Position numbers and translations under genes: made by a program. From the NCBI GenBank assembly GCA_019916065.1, contig CM034237.1, positions 38,050,485 to 38,114,484 on the forward strand: DNA of 64,000 bases, in the 5' to 3' direction. The notes beneath the pieces are model-generated. The model saw nothing but the letters and a program-made list of their open reading frames with translations, was not told the origin of the DNA and searched no databases. Origin of the DNA: Vitellaria paradoxa (taxonomy: Eukaryota; Streptophyta; Magnoliopsida; Ericales; Sapotaceae). Positions 48,224 to 60,860 of this stretch are shown here, one piece after another (position 1 is the stretch's first letter; each line of letters opens with the position of its first letter).

Positions 48224-49079
48224 TGTAAAGTTTTGTGGCAAATCCAATCAAAATCTTAGTTAAATTAGGAATGCTATTAAAGTTTCCTAAAGTGATACAA
48301 ATTGAAGATTTGAAAAATTCTGAACAATTAATGAGATAAAATGAATCAAGTTGACCAAGATTTTGAAGAATTATAATTGGTGTGAAGGATTACAAAACCT
48401 AATGGGATTTGGACGTAGCTTTCTAGAACGTGGATGAAATTCCAGTGTACCTCGCAGGCACGGCACGAGGAGCGAGCAGGTGCGCTCCAAGCACGCAGGC
48501 AGCCCGCAGGGAGCACGTGGGTGCGCCAAGATATCCCAGAAATTCCAGTGAGGTCTGCAGGCAGGAGGATGGAAGAGCGAGGCTGCGCCAGTATTATTTC
48601 CTAAAGCATAAAAATTTCAGTGCAGATCACAGGCTGGAGGATGGGAGCGCGAGGGATCGAGCTATGAATATTTTGTTCGGATTTAATTTCCTATTTTGCC
48701 AAACTAGGGCAACCTTGTGTAACCCTATATATGTGAAACCAACTCTGTCAATAAAGGGTGTGGAGAACATATTATAGGGACCTAGAGAAAGAGTATTTAA
48801 TTATTGAGAGCTTTCGTGTTCTTTCTCTAAATTCTTCTTGTATTCTCTTCACTTTCTGTGTGAGGCAGAAAGCCTGCTTGTAGGGTTTATCGAGTGATTC
48901 GAGCAAGAGGGACGAAAGGATTCGTGCGAGTGATTCGTAGAGAGTCTGAGTAGAGTTTTGTAACCCGTTGATAGTGGAATTGTAAATAGAGGTTTTTCTC
49001 TCTATGATAGGGTTTCCTCGTTATTCTCTTGTATGATTACTTTCACTGTGTGTGTGATTGTGTGGGTTTGAAATTTTCA
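48224..49079 (+). repeat. SIRE-like element 3' LTR
   Basis: 856 bp, close copy of 44032-44889, preceded by the polypurine tract ccaagggggagat. Confidence 0.92.
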
Positions 49080-49440
49080 GATAAGGTACTGCATAGGCTA
49101 AACAACATCTTTTTATAAGTGAAAGCACCAATAGGCAAATGAAAGTAGTCTTCTCTTGATCTTCAAGGAGCCACCTCAATTTGAATATAACTCGAATATC
49201 CATCTAAGAAACAGTAGAAAGCCTCACCTAGCATCCTTTCCAAGACTTGATCAAGGAATGAAAGTGGGAAGTGGTCTATCCCTGTGATTACATTAAGTCG
49301 TCTGCAATAAATACACATGTGCCACCCAATTGAGATGCACATAGGTACAAATTCGTTATTCTCGTTGGTAACTACAGTCACTTTGGACATTTTAGGGACA
49401 ACTCTGTTGGATTGACCCATTTGAGTCAACAATCAAGTAA
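49080..49440 (-). pseudogene. pol: Athila-like Gypsy RT, N-terminal part
   Basis: Minus strand: RVVPKMSKVTVVTNENNEFVP, then GWHMCIYCRRLNVITGIDHF (conserved as CIDYRKLN in the family), then FLDQVLERMLGEAFYCFLDG with the first catalytic Asp (FLDGYS), QIEVAP and DQEKTTF. Cut at 49080 by the SIRE-like element; continues at 44031. Confidence 0.88.
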
Positions 49441-50400
49441 CTCGTATCATGGGGCATGATTCATCTTCCCTCAAAAAAGTGTATTCTAGTTCATCAAGAA
49501 ACGATTTGGTCTTTAGTTTTGGGGGCTTAGTGAAGGAAGACTCTGGTTTTACTTTTATGGGAGTTAGAGGTTCAAAGCCTGGGGTCTATTAACCTATGGA
49601 CATGATATATGCATATTAAAGACAAGTTAGAACTTCTATTATTTTATTATCAATGACCTCCTCAAGGAAATCACTTACTTCATTATGAATGAGGGCCTTT
49701 TGCAAAGGAACATCTAATTCTTTTTCCACATATTCTTCAGGAAGAGTATGGATTAGGTCAACCTCCCTTATATCTTCGTGTTCCCCATTTTGTTTAGACA
49801 CATTGAAGATATTCATCTTCATGGTCATATTCATAAAACACAATTTCATAAGACCATTACTACAATTGATAATACCTTTTGAGGTTATAAGAAATGGTCT
49901 CTCAAGAATAATTAGGGCTGGGCATTATAACTATAGACAAGTTGAGTGTCCAACAAAATGAAGTCCACCAAGAAGTAAACTTTGTCCAATTAGACAACAA
50001 CATCCTTAACGATGCCCTAAGGGATTTTTATAGACCTATTGGCCAACTGAAGAGTGACATGTGTTGATTTAAGTTCAATTAAACCTAATTGTTTATAGAC
50101 AATATAAGTAATAGAAAAATAATGACTCTTAATTTAAGTAAGGCTTGGTCAACTCTCTAATTACCAATAATGTATGGAATGGTAGGACATCCATGGTCCT
50201 TGTATTTGGGAGGGGCCTTATGTTGGAGAATTTCACTCATTTGATTAGTAAGAAATACTTTCTCCTTGACATTTAGTTTTCTCTTGACTGTGCAAAGCTC
50301 CTTGAGAAACTTAACATAAGTTGGGACTTGCATAATAGCATCAAGGAGTAGAATATTGATTTTGTCTTGTTCAAACATCTCAAAATTCTAAGAATTGTGT
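49441..50400 (-). pseudogene. pol: Athila-like Gypsy protease region
   Basis: Minus strand: INILLLDAIMQVPTYVKFLKE then KYKDHGCPTIPYIIGN (50378-50157), which in this family directly precedes the protease, whose active site D-L/S-G-A-S is here broken by stops and shifts (about 50150-50090). EEYVEKELDVPLQKALIHNE follows near 49760-49690. Recognised from conserved flanks. Confidence 0.78.
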
Positions 50401-51170
50401 TGCTCTTGTTTAATTAAGTCTATAAGGGAATGGCAGTCGAGGTGGAAATTCAATCGTCTTTGGGTCAACTTTATCTTCACTTAGGTCTTTGTCGCTCTCT
50501 TTCTCTTGCTCTCTCTCGCTCTCCCCAGAAGTCTTACTTGGAGGGATGGATTTGTTAGTGACTTTTCTACTTCTCAAAGTAATGATGGTTTGAACTTGTG
50601 TATATTTAATGTTATTACCAGAAAAGGACTCACACTAATGGACTTGACCTTTAAGGTTTAACAATGGATGAGATGAGAATTTTCTTCTCCGTCACAGTCA
50701 TAGCTTGAGTTAACTTGCTTAGTTCACTTCAAATGTCATCTAGTGCACGGTTGATTTGATCTTAATATCTAGCAGTGTGGAAACTAATGCTATTATAGGT
50801 TTATATAAATTGTTGAAGAGTGTCCTCAAGGGACCTCTTGTGTGGTGCTTGATACGCAGAAGGTGTTGTATTGTGAATGTATAGGGGTGGTGGAGGTAAG
50901 AAAGGTTGAGGTGCCGAACAAAATCTCATTTATAGACACAAAGTTGGGATGGCTCCTCCAACCTGAATTGTAGGTCCCTAAATGGGGAGTTTTCTTCTTG
51001 ATTCTAGTTCAAATAGGGCTTCTTAAAATTATTACGAAGCTATACAGATGTTTGTGAGGGCAATATTTTTTTTAACCTTAGTCCAGGAATACAAATGCCT
51101 ACAATGACATATTTTCTATGACTTAGGGTTGGAATCCAGACATCGAGGATGGTGTATTTTGGAATTGATG
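50401..51170 (-). pseudogene. gag: Athila-like Gypsy gag C-terminal region
   Basis: Minus strand reads, with stops, a Pro-rich segment then RSLEDTLQQFI and IRALDDI-SELSKLTQAM-like residues, the typical gag tail before the protease. The far upstream gag and the 5' LTR were not found, so the element is truncated at about 51170. Confidence 0.65.
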
Positions 51171-53458
51171 CCATGGCCATGGGTCAGTCTTATAGAATAC
51201 CTAATCTATTTTTTTTTTATTAAGAAACAATTTTGATGACATATTACTAAGATTGAGAAATGAGATGTGGTCGAGATTTATATTGATCATATGATTATAT
51301 AATGTTGAATTGATGTAACATATGTTATCATTATTCATGATATTAGCACGTTAGCAAATAATGGTGAGAACCTCTTGATTTGTGCTCACTTCCCCACAAA
51401 CTTATTCACAAATTCATGAAATAAATCCTAAGATGGACGTGTATAATGGACCTACGGGTTGGGAGACTTAGTTCTCTATCTTTCTTTCGGTTTTTATATT
51501 TTGAATACTTGATATTATTTTGAAGTGTCGGGTGTAAGGCAATAATGTATATTATTCTTTTCATCCTCTGTGGTAAGGTGGACTATGGATGTTATTCTTT
51601 TATTCCCTCTCGATTGGGTAAGCCAAATGAGCCTTGTATATATATTATTTCAGAGTACTGTGCCTGGTTCGGTGGTTTAAACTTTACGTTTGTTGGTATA
51701 TTTTATTTGTCTTTCTTTAGGTTGTTAGATGACTCTAATGTATAAGATGGGATAGATGACTCTAATGTATAAGATGGGATAATGTATGTGTAAATGTTTG
51801 CATGATTTAAATTGTGTTCTTGAGTCATAGAGTTTTATAGCGTGACACAAATTCCTACAAATCCTAAGAATATATTTGCACCTAGACTTGAGCTCATATA
51901 TTTGCAACCACACTTGAACGTTAATATTATTCTTGTGCTTATTGTTAGAATAAGAAAGAATGATAATCTTAAATATAAATATATTTTTTTGTAAACCCTC
52001 TTAATAATTTTTCGATATAAGTTTTCTTTTTTTACTTATTTATTTATTTTATAAATATGATTTTTTTTTCAATGTATGTATGAATAAGAAGTAAATCTCC
52101 CATGTATGGTTATCAATTAGGGGCTGGCAACTACTTACAGTTTATTTAAAAAAGTGGAGCGATTAATCCTTTTATATGGCTTAAGTATTGTTAAGTGTGT
52201 CAAAATTTTGTTTAAAAAATATATGCCATAGCTAGTTATGGGTTTGTTACTTTAATATAGAATCTCGTTAAATACTTTTTAATCACAAATGACTTCCACG
52301 TCATTCCAGTATAAGATAATTTCAAAACTTCGAAGCTGGTTTCTCTAAATAAAAGTGGACTTCACATCATTGAATAATATAATGATGCCGTTTATTTTAT
52401 AAATGTAATTAACATTGAATTATTTGACTAAACAATTAAAGGTAGATTTCACATCATTTAAATAATATAGTAACGCAATTTATTTTGCAAATGTTATATA
52501 TCAAAATTGAATACTAGCTATTAATATTGTATTTGATATTAAATTAAAATAGTGATGTAATAATTAAAATATTTACCTAGTAGAACTTATTTAACATTCT
52601 TAACATGTAAAATGTTTAAAAGCGGTTTAATAATGCATCAAAATCTAGTGTTTGGAAACTATTACATGCAATGTAAAAACTTTTTTAAACCTTTTTCAAT
52701 TTTTTTACATGTTTAGACAAGAATAAAAAAAAGTATGTTATGTAAATATTATGATAATATTTTTATTTGAACTCATGGTTGGAGTTCAATTTTAATAACA
52801 TTTGTAAGATAAGAAATATCACTATAATATTGAAATGAATTAAAATTTTCTTGTATTTAACCAAATATTGAAAAAATTTCTACATAACTTATCCTAATCT
52901 TAAAAAATAATAATAGATTTTATTTAATTTTATATGCAATGGTCGACTCCATTATTGGAGTTTGGTTAGATCACCAACAGTTGATATTTACGCAAGAGAG
53001 AGAGAGAGAGAGGAGAGAGAGAGTGAGTGTGTTAAGAGTGGTAGATCATTAATATTTAATGTTTATAATAATTGTAAAAATATTATTAAAAAATATTATC
53101 ATCATATATAATTTAATGTAGCTACAAATCTTGTCGTAACTTTTTTGGTTCCCTCTAAATCTCAAGATGGCCATTACGGTTTAGCCAGTGAAATCTCTAG
53201 GCTAAATTCAGGTCAAATAATGAATTTAGTATTGATAAAGATGGTTGTGCATACCCCAATAATAAGTCAAATTGTGAAAGTAGCATTGAATTCATAAGCC
53301 AAATTGTTGACTATCCTATAACTCTACTTTCTTTTTAAAAGCCCTAGCCAATTGTTATGAATGTTATCGAGACAAAAGGTAAAAGAAAAAGACGGTGGCA
53401 AATTTTATTAAACATCACAATTTGGCAATAACAAATTCAAAACTTAAGTCATAATTAA
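51171..53458. other. AT-rich intergenic, no gene seen
   Basis: Only chance frames. Holds a short tandem duplication (gatgactctaatgtataagatgggata, about 51729-51782) and a (GA)n microsatellite (52995-53028). Confidence 0.6.
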
Positions 53459-53848
53459 GGCTTTGCTTGGCTAAAAAAATGTAATTTGTTTTTCTTTTGA
53501 GTATGTTTTCCTCTTATATGATTTTCTCACTAAAATTTAATTTTTTAAAAAATATAATTTTTAGACGTGTTAATTACATTCATAAAAAATAAAAAAATAT
53601 AAAAAATTCTCATCCATTTAAGTAAAATTTAAAAAATAAAAAGATAACTTTTTTGTTGCTTTTTCACCTAAATGGATAACTTTTATTTAAAAAAAAATAT
53701 GAATTTTTTTATTTTATTTTATTTTAGTAATGCGATTAACACGTTTAAAAGTTATTACTTCTTAAAAAATTATATAAGATAAAAAGAAGTTACCAAAAAA
53801 TAAAAATAAATAAATAACTACTTTTTTTTTTTTTAACAAAACCAAGCC
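53459..53848. mobile_element. PIF/Harbinger-type fold-back MITE
   Basis: 390 bp, ends ggctttgcttgg and ccaagcc as inverted repeats, flanked by TAA on both sides (53456-53458 and 53849-53851). The two halves are extended inverted copies: the left side gacgtgttaattac pairs with gcgattaacacgttt on the right. Transcripts would fold into a long hairpin. Confidence 0.75.
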
Positions 53849-54306
53849 TAATCAGAGATGTTCTTACTCTGGGCTATACATCTTATGGACGACTTCTTTG
53901 TGTTGAAAATGTCACCTTTTTTTTTTTTTTTCTAACTTAACCCTTCTGCCCATTTACAAGGGTTTCAATCCCGTAAGATTTAATTACTTTTTACGGCCCA
54001 GTTGTACGAGTGGGGTCTTTATTACCCCATTAATTATTTGAGTTCGGGTTTTGAACACCCTAATTAAATTATTGTATGCCTATAAAAAAATCTAAAAGAA
54101 AACTAAAAAAAAAAAATCATTTGTTGGATCCTTTAGAACCCAAAAACAAATGCAATCTCTTTTATATGTGAATTCATTTTTTTTAAATTTGTAAATTATA
54201 TTGGTTATCTCTAATATTTAATGAAAATATATAAAGTATTTATGTAAATTTTAAAAACTACCTCTACAGTTTATACCATGTCCTATTTTAGTTCTTATAC
54301 GTTTAA

Positions 54307-54658
54307 GGCCTGTTTGGTTTACTCAAAAACTCCAAAAAATTCTAAAAAACTCCATCAATTTTTTTCATCTTGAACTACATGAATATATATACCTTTACAA
54401 AATTTATATATATTTACAAGTACCAACAAATTTGTACAAATTCCAATAAGATTTCTACAAATTCCAATAACTTTACACTTTTTAAAAAGTTCTAATACTA
54501 AAGTCAAAAAGTTCTGTTGAAATCCATTCAAACGAATGAAAATCTGTTCGAATGAAACTGTTTATCTACAAAAATATGCTTCGGTGGCTGAATTTCAAAT
54601 GCTAAAAAGTTTGCCAACCCACATGTCTTTGCAAATTTTTGGAGCTCCAAATGCCCTC
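54307..54658. mobile_element. MITE with GGCCTGTTTGG end
   Basis: 352 bp, starting ggcctgtttggtt and ending ccaaatgccctc (imperfect inverted repeat), flanked by tttaa on both sides (54302-54306 and 54659-54663). Matches the PIF/Harbinger-type end and TTA/TAA target preference. Confidence 0.55.
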
Positions 54659-56315
54659 TTTAATTATAACATTCAAATTTTGTAGTTCTGGTCATGTTTT
54701 AATTTGACCATTTCATCAATCGTTGTTTAAAATTTAGTTGTTTAGTCTCATATTCCACTCATGTTCAGTCATTTCATGAGTAATTGATAAATATATTCAA
54801 ATTTCAAAAACCACGCTTACATTTTACATTGCATCCCACTTTGATCCATGTAGTTTTAATTGTCCCATTGTAGTCCACTTTGGTTGCTATATGATTAGCA
54901 TTTGCATGTTCAACAACATACATATATAGTTAATTTTTTTATTTTTGGGTGGTTTTTTATTTTGATAATGCGCTTTTTAGGGTCTCCAAGAGAATGGGAA
55001 ATTTTTGAGAACGTGATTACAAAATAAAGTCAATAGATTTGCAACCAATGCAAAGAAGATAGGACTTCTCAAAGCGGAGACAAAGTAAATTGAAAGTCTT
55101 TACACAGCTAGTTTATGCAAAGAAATGGCAAAATTAAATATAGTCATTAGTGGCATAGTGATTAGTTGGGATTTTTTAGGGTCTTTCATAGTCATTTTCA
55201 AAATGAAGAGGGTGGGTTAACACAATTGAGTATTATTGTCATTTATATTGACTTATTAACCTAAAAATTGAGAATTTGATTATTTGGATTAAAAATTTAA
55301 GAATAACTATTTTAATGTTCATCATTTGTAAGTATTGATCCAAAAAAATGCGAGCTTCTCTTGATAGGTGAGATGGTTTAAATTGATTAAGACAAGTATC
55401 TTGAAGAGAATTTTGTGAATTGGAATGATGACATTGTTACAACTCTAAGCAAGTTCAATAACCAATCCAACCCCAAAAGTAGAAGACTTACTTCACTTTA
55501 CGAACTAGAAACATAGAAATTGTTGTTCATTTAAAATTGATCATGGTAGCTTTAACTGCTAACAAATGCTTATATGGACTAATATCTCTTCTGTCAAATT
55601 CTAAACAGATAACATACGGATCCTTAAATCCATTTGTCTCCCATCTTTCACACGAAGTCAATGTTGATTTTTCACAAAACTAGTACATGGCCGCTTCTCT
55701 TTCTATCACAAACTATCCAAAAATATAAATACAATTGAACCTAAAAATCAAAATACAGTGGAACCTAAGTTTTCACAACTATGGGCCAAAAAAATGTAAA
55801 AAGAACTTAAGTTTTTGTAGATATGTTCTTTAGGCCTAAAAACTTCATTTTTCCAAAGCTAATGATTCTTCTTTAATTAGATTTTGAATGTCACAATTGG
55901 AATTAAAGGGACCAAAATGGGATGCGAAGTAAACTATAGTGGTGGTTTTTGAAATTTGAACATATTGAATTACTAAATTGTCTATGAAATGACTGTAATG
56001 AGAAGCACATGAGACTTAATGATTGAATTTTTAGTAGAAATGGTCGAAAGGGTGATATTGAAACTTGAAAATAATTATAAATTTTTAACTGGTATGATTA
56101 GAATTATAAAGACCAAAGTGAAACACGCTGTAAACTGTAAAGGTGCTTTATGAAATTTACTGTTACACTTATTATCCATTACTTCTTAAATATTGTTACA
56201 AAATTTGCCCCTAAAATTAATATGTCATTAGGAGAACTGATGTACCGATGAAATTAGAATGTCATAAATAAGGACCCTTGATCAATTGATTATAAAAATC
56301 AAATATATCACTATT
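54659..56315. other. Intergenic, no gene seen
   Basis: AT-rich sequence with no coding region or recognisable element. Confidence 0.6.
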
Positions 56316-56324
56316 AAAAATTAC

Positions 56325-56521
56325 ACTAACCCACTGGGGTTATCTTAGGTGGCCCGTGGGTATGCTCCCCACAGAAACCACATGGGTTCGATTTCTGACT
56401 CAAGTGGGATGTGCGTGAGGGGTAGCGTACATCTTCCCAGTTTGTTTATCGGCTATGCGGTTCATTGAGAGCTGTAATAACTTAGTGAACGTTTTGGGTT
56501 ACCAAAAAAATAAAAAAAAAA
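56325..56521 (+). mobile_element. tRNA-derived SINE with A tail and 9-bp target duplication
   Basis: A box taggtggcccg (56346-56356) and B box ggttcgatttc (56385-56395) about 39 bp apart, as in a tRNA-type RNA polymerase III promoter. Ends in an A-rich tail (about 56504-56521). AAAAATTAC precedes it (56316-56324) and follows it (56517-56525). The body (ctcaagtgggatgtgcg) resembles plant tRNA-type SINEs. Confidence 0.82.
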
Positions 56522-57100
56522 TTACTCCAAGATTTCTTGTTAATAATAGGACATCCTGAAATTGATTCAACAAATCTGATCATTTCAGAATTTTTAAACA
56601 AGACCAAATTGAAAATCTATTTGCTCAATTACCTAATTGGATCAAATTTTAGTGTACATCTTAAAAATCATGATCTACGAGCTTTAAATAGTGATTAGGT
56701 ACTCCAAAATCTCAGTTCAATGATATGACTAACAAAATAGCTCAGATTCATTAGAAGAACACATATTTTAGCCCCAGTCATCAGTTGGGTGTGAGTAGGC
56801 ACCGATTTGGAGAATTGAGCTAAATTAATAGAAATTTATAACATAATTTAGAACTTGGGTTAATACGTGTTTTTAAAAATCACAAAGGCACTCTGTTTAT
56901 TTCATTAAATCTTTAGGATTATCAATGTAATTTATCTTAAGTTTCTATGATATACAAATAATATATAAATAATAAAATTAACTAAACAAACTCCAACACA
57001 TAAATTATATGAGTAAATTTGGGCAAATCGATCCCGCGCAATTTTGAGCAATTGTTCACCCCTTCTTCACAGTCGAATCTAGTATGGTAGCAGCTAATTG

Positions 57101-57126
57101 TTATTATTATTATTATTATTATTATT
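57101..57126. repeat. (ATT)n microsatellite
   Basis: Eight to nine att units just left of the Gypsy element. Confidence 0.95.
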
Positions 57127-57209
57127 TCTTAAATAGCAAATTTTGGTAGCTTTTCATAAAGTTTGCTCGTTTGAAGGATGCAAGTGCTGCGCATGGGATG
57201 AAAGGTTGT

Positions 57210-57751
57210 CGATGAGGGAGATTTTTGGGCTTCATAAAAATGACAGAAATAACCTTTGGGAGGATGAGTCGACCTTCCAAACTATAAAGGTCGGGCCAGC
57301 TTAAGACGAGCTTCATAGCTCAAGCTATTGGGTGCTGAGTTGGACGTGGGCATATGCATGAGATTTTTGGGATCACGATCCCGAGATCCATGCCGTAGTT
57401 GTTGATTCGGAATCATCAAAATAAGAAAGAAATTCCAAGATCGACGTAGATTTTGCACTTTCCCTATCAGAATGGCAAAATCACAGTAAATCAGGCAGAA
57501 TTTCTGATTTATCTCTATTCTTGAAGCTGTGGATCATCCTTATAACTAAAGGAAGAAATCACTATTACAAGTACACAACCCTCACCCTACTGTTACTTTG
57601 TCAAATTATTTTTCGATTCTCTACTAACTTGGTCGTTAGAGAATCTTTGACAGGCACCACACCAATGTTGTTGGCGAATAGATTTCATTATTTTCGACAA
57701 ATCAGCCTTCAAAGGGCCTTGATCGAGGACTACAAAATTTCATCATCATCA
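57210..57751 (+). repeat. Tat-type element 5' LTR
   Basis: 542 bp; starts CGATGAGG (first T changed to C) and ends CATCATCATCA. Close copy at 62416. Confidence 0.88.
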
Positions 57752-57770
57752 GTTGGCACTGTCTGTGGGA
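57752..57770 (+). promoter_or_regulatory. Primer-binding site
   Basis: gttggcactgtctgtggga directly after the LTR; one or two changes from the common Tat/Athila-type primer site. Confidence 0.8.
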
Positions 57771-57792
57771 TATGTTTGCTTAGTCACATGAG

Positions 57793-57832
57793 GATATGCT
57801 AAGCATCAACATGATATGCTAAGCATCAACAT
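57793..57832. repeat. 20-bp perfect tandem duplication at the gag deletion
   Basis: gatatgctaagcatcaacat occurs twice in direct succession, exactly where gag would be expected. Confidence 0.9.
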
Positions 57833-57859
57833 TATGTGATGGCTCATCATCTTAACTTT

Positions 57860-58600
57860 CTTTAGGGGCTTGGCTGGTCAAACAAAAAAAAAGGATTTTT
57901 GCTGCAGAGCAAAATGAAGCAGTGGCCAAGAAGTGAAAAAATTTGCTCAAGGCTAGGCTCATTAAGGAAGTGTATTACCCATCCTAGCTTTCCAATGTGG
58001 TGATGGTTAAGAAATCTAACGGGAAGTGGAGGATGTGTGCTAATTTCTCTGACCTGAATATAGCCTACCCCAAAGAAAGGCTTTCTATTTCTTACAATTG
58101 ATTTACCGGTAAACTCAATGGCCGAACACAAGGTACTTTTCTTTTTTGGATGCCCCTTAAGGTTATAATCAAATCCAGATGGCCGAGCAAGACCGAAAAC
58201 ATACGGCCTTCATCACAGGCCGAGGGTCATACTGTTGCAAGGCCATGCCGTTCGGTTTGAATAGTGTTAGGCTGATATATTAGAGGCTGGTTAACTTGAT
58301 GTTCAAATCAAAGATTGGACGCAACATGGAGGTTTACGTTGATGACATGTTGTTGAAGAGCAAACGAACATCAGATCGTGTGATAGACCTGGAAGAAACA
58401 TTCAACACCCTTAAGAGCTTTTAGAAAAAAATAAATCCAGCAAAATGTGTTTTTGGAGTCACCTTTGGGAAGTTCCTCGAGTTCATGGTGTCCAGTTGAG
58501 GTATTGAGGTGAACTCGGAGTAGGTCGAGTGATCTTAGAGATGCAGTCCCCTCGAACAACTAAGAAAGTCTAAAGGTTGGCGAGTCCATCGTCCCGCTCA
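57860..58600 (+). pseudogene. pol: Gypsy reverse transcriptase (Tat)
   Basis: KKRIFAAEQNEAVAK then LIKEVYYPSWLSNVVMV and KKSNGKWRMCANFSDLN (about 57870-58070) are the RT entry; the catalytic VYVDDMLLKSK is at about 58329-58365, followed by DLEETFNTL and INPAKCVFGV. Stops at several points (for example the TAG near 58423) and a shift near 58140-58200. Confidence 0.85.
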
Positions 58601-58679
58601 ACCAGTTCATCTTGAGGTCTTTGGATTAGTGTCTTCCTTTTTTCAAAATCTTGAAGAAGGCATTCAAGTGGACTACTGA

Positions 58680-58985
58680 GTACGAAGAGGCCTTCCAGTA
58701 ACTAATCATTACTTAGGAGCAATCCTTTTGCTTAGTAAGACCACTCCTAGAGAGGAGCTCTACTTCTACTTAGCAGTTCCTGTAATATCAGCCAGCTCGG
58801 CATTAGTGAAGGAAGAGGACGGGATACAGAAACCAATGTACTATACTAGCCGAGCACTTAGAGGAACAGAAGAGCGATACCTGAGGATGGAATTACTCAC
58901 CTTTGCTTTGGTAATAGCAGCTCAGAGGCTAAGGGCATACTTTCAAGCTCACAACCATTGTGGTTTTGATTGATCTACTCTTAAA
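58680..58985 (+). pseudogene. pol: Gypsy RNase H (first domain)
   Basis: LSKTTPREELYFYLAV, then VISASSALVKEEDGIQKPMY, YTSRALRGTEERYLRMELLT and FALVIAAQRLRAYFQAH: the RT-linked RNase H of Gypsy elements with the Glu in the helix (RMELLT). Open from 58728 to 58973. Confidence 0.85.
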
Positions 58986-59159
58986 AAATATCCTTCACAA
59001 ACCAGAGACTTCAGGAAGACTAGTTAAGTGGTCAGTCAAGCTTAGTTAGTTCAATATCCAATACAAACCACGACTAGCAATTAAGGGACAAGTAGCGGCT
59101 AACTTCATTACCAAGTTCATAGCAATGACTGAAGTTCCCTTCAAAAAGATGGCTCACTT

Positions 59160-59600
59160 CAGACCTGGATCTTGAATGTAGACGGCTCTTCACCTAGAAA
59201 GTAAGTGGAGTAGGTATTGTGTTGGTTTCCTTTGAAGGCTACAAGATCAAGTATGCTTTACACTTTTACTTCCCAGCTTCTAACATGAGGTAGAATATCA
59301 AGCCTTGATAGCTAGCCTTTGGATTAGTCGAAGAATGGGGGCAGACTAGATAGTCATGCAGAATGACTCCAACTGGTGGTAGAACAGGTTGAAGGAGAAT
59401 GCGAGGCCAGGGGAGAAACCATAGTGGAGTACTATCAAATCGCTAAGGACCTAGCCAAGAAGTTTTCAAATGATAACATTGGAAAGAGTCCCTCAGGCTG
59501 GATAATGAGGCTAGTCGGTTGACTATGATAGCTTTTTTAGAGTAGAACCCATATGTGCCAATGGAGGTACTTAATTCTCCAAGCATTTGAGTAGTCGAGG
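59160..59600 (+). pseudogene. pol: Second, archaeal-type RNase H domain
   Basis: NVDGSSP (about 59176) followed by VGIVLVSFEGYKIKYALHF and FPASN at the expected spacing, then remnants of the VQNDSQLVV-type segment (about 59355) and AKDLAKKF (about 59448). In plants a second RNase H of this form is characteristic of Tat-lineage Gypsy elements. Broken by stops. Confidence 0.75.
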
Positions 59601-59639
59601 TATAGCAAATTAAGGTCAAAGCTATGTGGGTGAAAACCA

Positions 59640-60860
59640 ATCAAAGATTATCTGTAGAAAGGAGTTCTTCTGAAGATCAGAATGAACGAAGAAAGACTCA
59701 ATACCGAGCTATGAAGTATATGTTACTCGATGACATTCTCTATAGAAAAGGTCACAGTGCCAAGGAAACAGAGGTAAACTACATCCTAAGAGAAGTTCAC
59801 GAAGGGGGTCTGCGGTAATCATTTGGGATGGAAGATGCTAGCCAAAAAGGTCTTACAAGCTATCTTTTACTATCCGACCATTAAAAAGGATGCTCAGAAT
59901 TTAGCGAAAAGATGCGACAAGTGCCAAAGGTTCGCTAATGTCCCAAGGATGCCAGCGCAATAATTGACACCAATCTAGAGCCCTTGGACTTTCACCTCAA
60001 TGGGAATGCACATTGTTGGTCCCTTTTCCTTGGGTAAAGACCAAAGAAAATTTACTATGGTAGCCATCGATTACTTCACCAAGTGGGCTGAGACTAAGGT
60101 TGAGGCTGAGACTGAGAATCTACCAACCATAACTGAGAAGAATATGAGAAATTCTTATGGCAATGGATTATTATAGGTTTTGGAATTCCAAAGGTGATGG
60201 TGACTAACATGGAAAACAGTTCGAAAGACAGTTGTTCAATGAGTTTATGAGCAATTAGCATCAACCACCATTATTATCTCCTGAGGCATCCTCAAGCCAA
60301 TGGTCAGTGGAAGTGGCCAATAGATCCTTATTGAAGATCACCAAGACAAGCTCAAGAAAGCAAAGGGGCTGTGGGCAGATGAGGTTGTTGAGCATATTGC
60401 GGGCTTACAAAACGATCGAGCAGACTCCAACTCGTTATACCTCATTCTCTCTAGCCTTTGACACAAAAGCGGTGATCCGATAGAGATTGGCTTACCTAAC
60501 TCGAGGATTGAGCTTTTTGATCTAAAAACAAATAAGGAAGAATTAAAGATAAACCTGGACCTACTGGAAAAGAAAAGGCTGCAGACTACTGTTCGAAGAG
60601 CAGCTTACTAGCAGAAGATGAAGCAGTACCATAACAGAAAAGTCGACCCATGAACTTAGAGGTTGGAGACTTGGTCCTCAAAAAAGCTAACCAATTAATG
60701 AGAGATGCTCAGGATGGAAAGCTTAGGCCGAATTGGAAGGGACTTTATGTGATAGCTTCTTATATGTTGAAAAGGACCTACTGGCTCAAAGACTTTAATG
60801 GAAAAACCTTACCTCATCATTAGCACGAGGAACACTTGAAAATTTATTATGCTTAAAGTT
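59640..60860 (+). pseudogene. pol: Gypsy integrase (Tat)
   Basis: ILREVHEG and, one frame over, CGNHLGWKMLAKKV give the HH half of the zinc finger (about 59790-59850; one extra G shifts the frame); RCDKCQRFANVPRMPA is the CC half. MVAIDYFTKWAE (about 60057-60092) holds the first core Asp. The end reads GLYVIASYMLKRTYWLKD and EEHLKIYYA (60735-60856), the usual C-terminal end of the polyprotein. Confidence 0.82.

Larger units (their letters stand above)
44032..49079 (+). mobile_element. SIRE-like Copia with gag only (pol missing)
   Basis: Direct LTRs 44032-44889 and 48224-49079 (TGTAAAG...TTTTCA), tRNA-iMet primer site at 44892, polypurine tract ccaagggggagat just before 48224, and flanks GATAG (44027-44031) and GATAA (49080-49084), a duplication with one change. 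The interior encodes a long gag with two zinc knuckles and a coiled coil, then stops; no protease, integrase, RT or RNase H is present in the remaining 1.1 kb. LTRs differ by roughly thirty sites by eye, mostly transitions in the GC-rich part. It splits the Gypsy RT. Confidence 0.9.
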
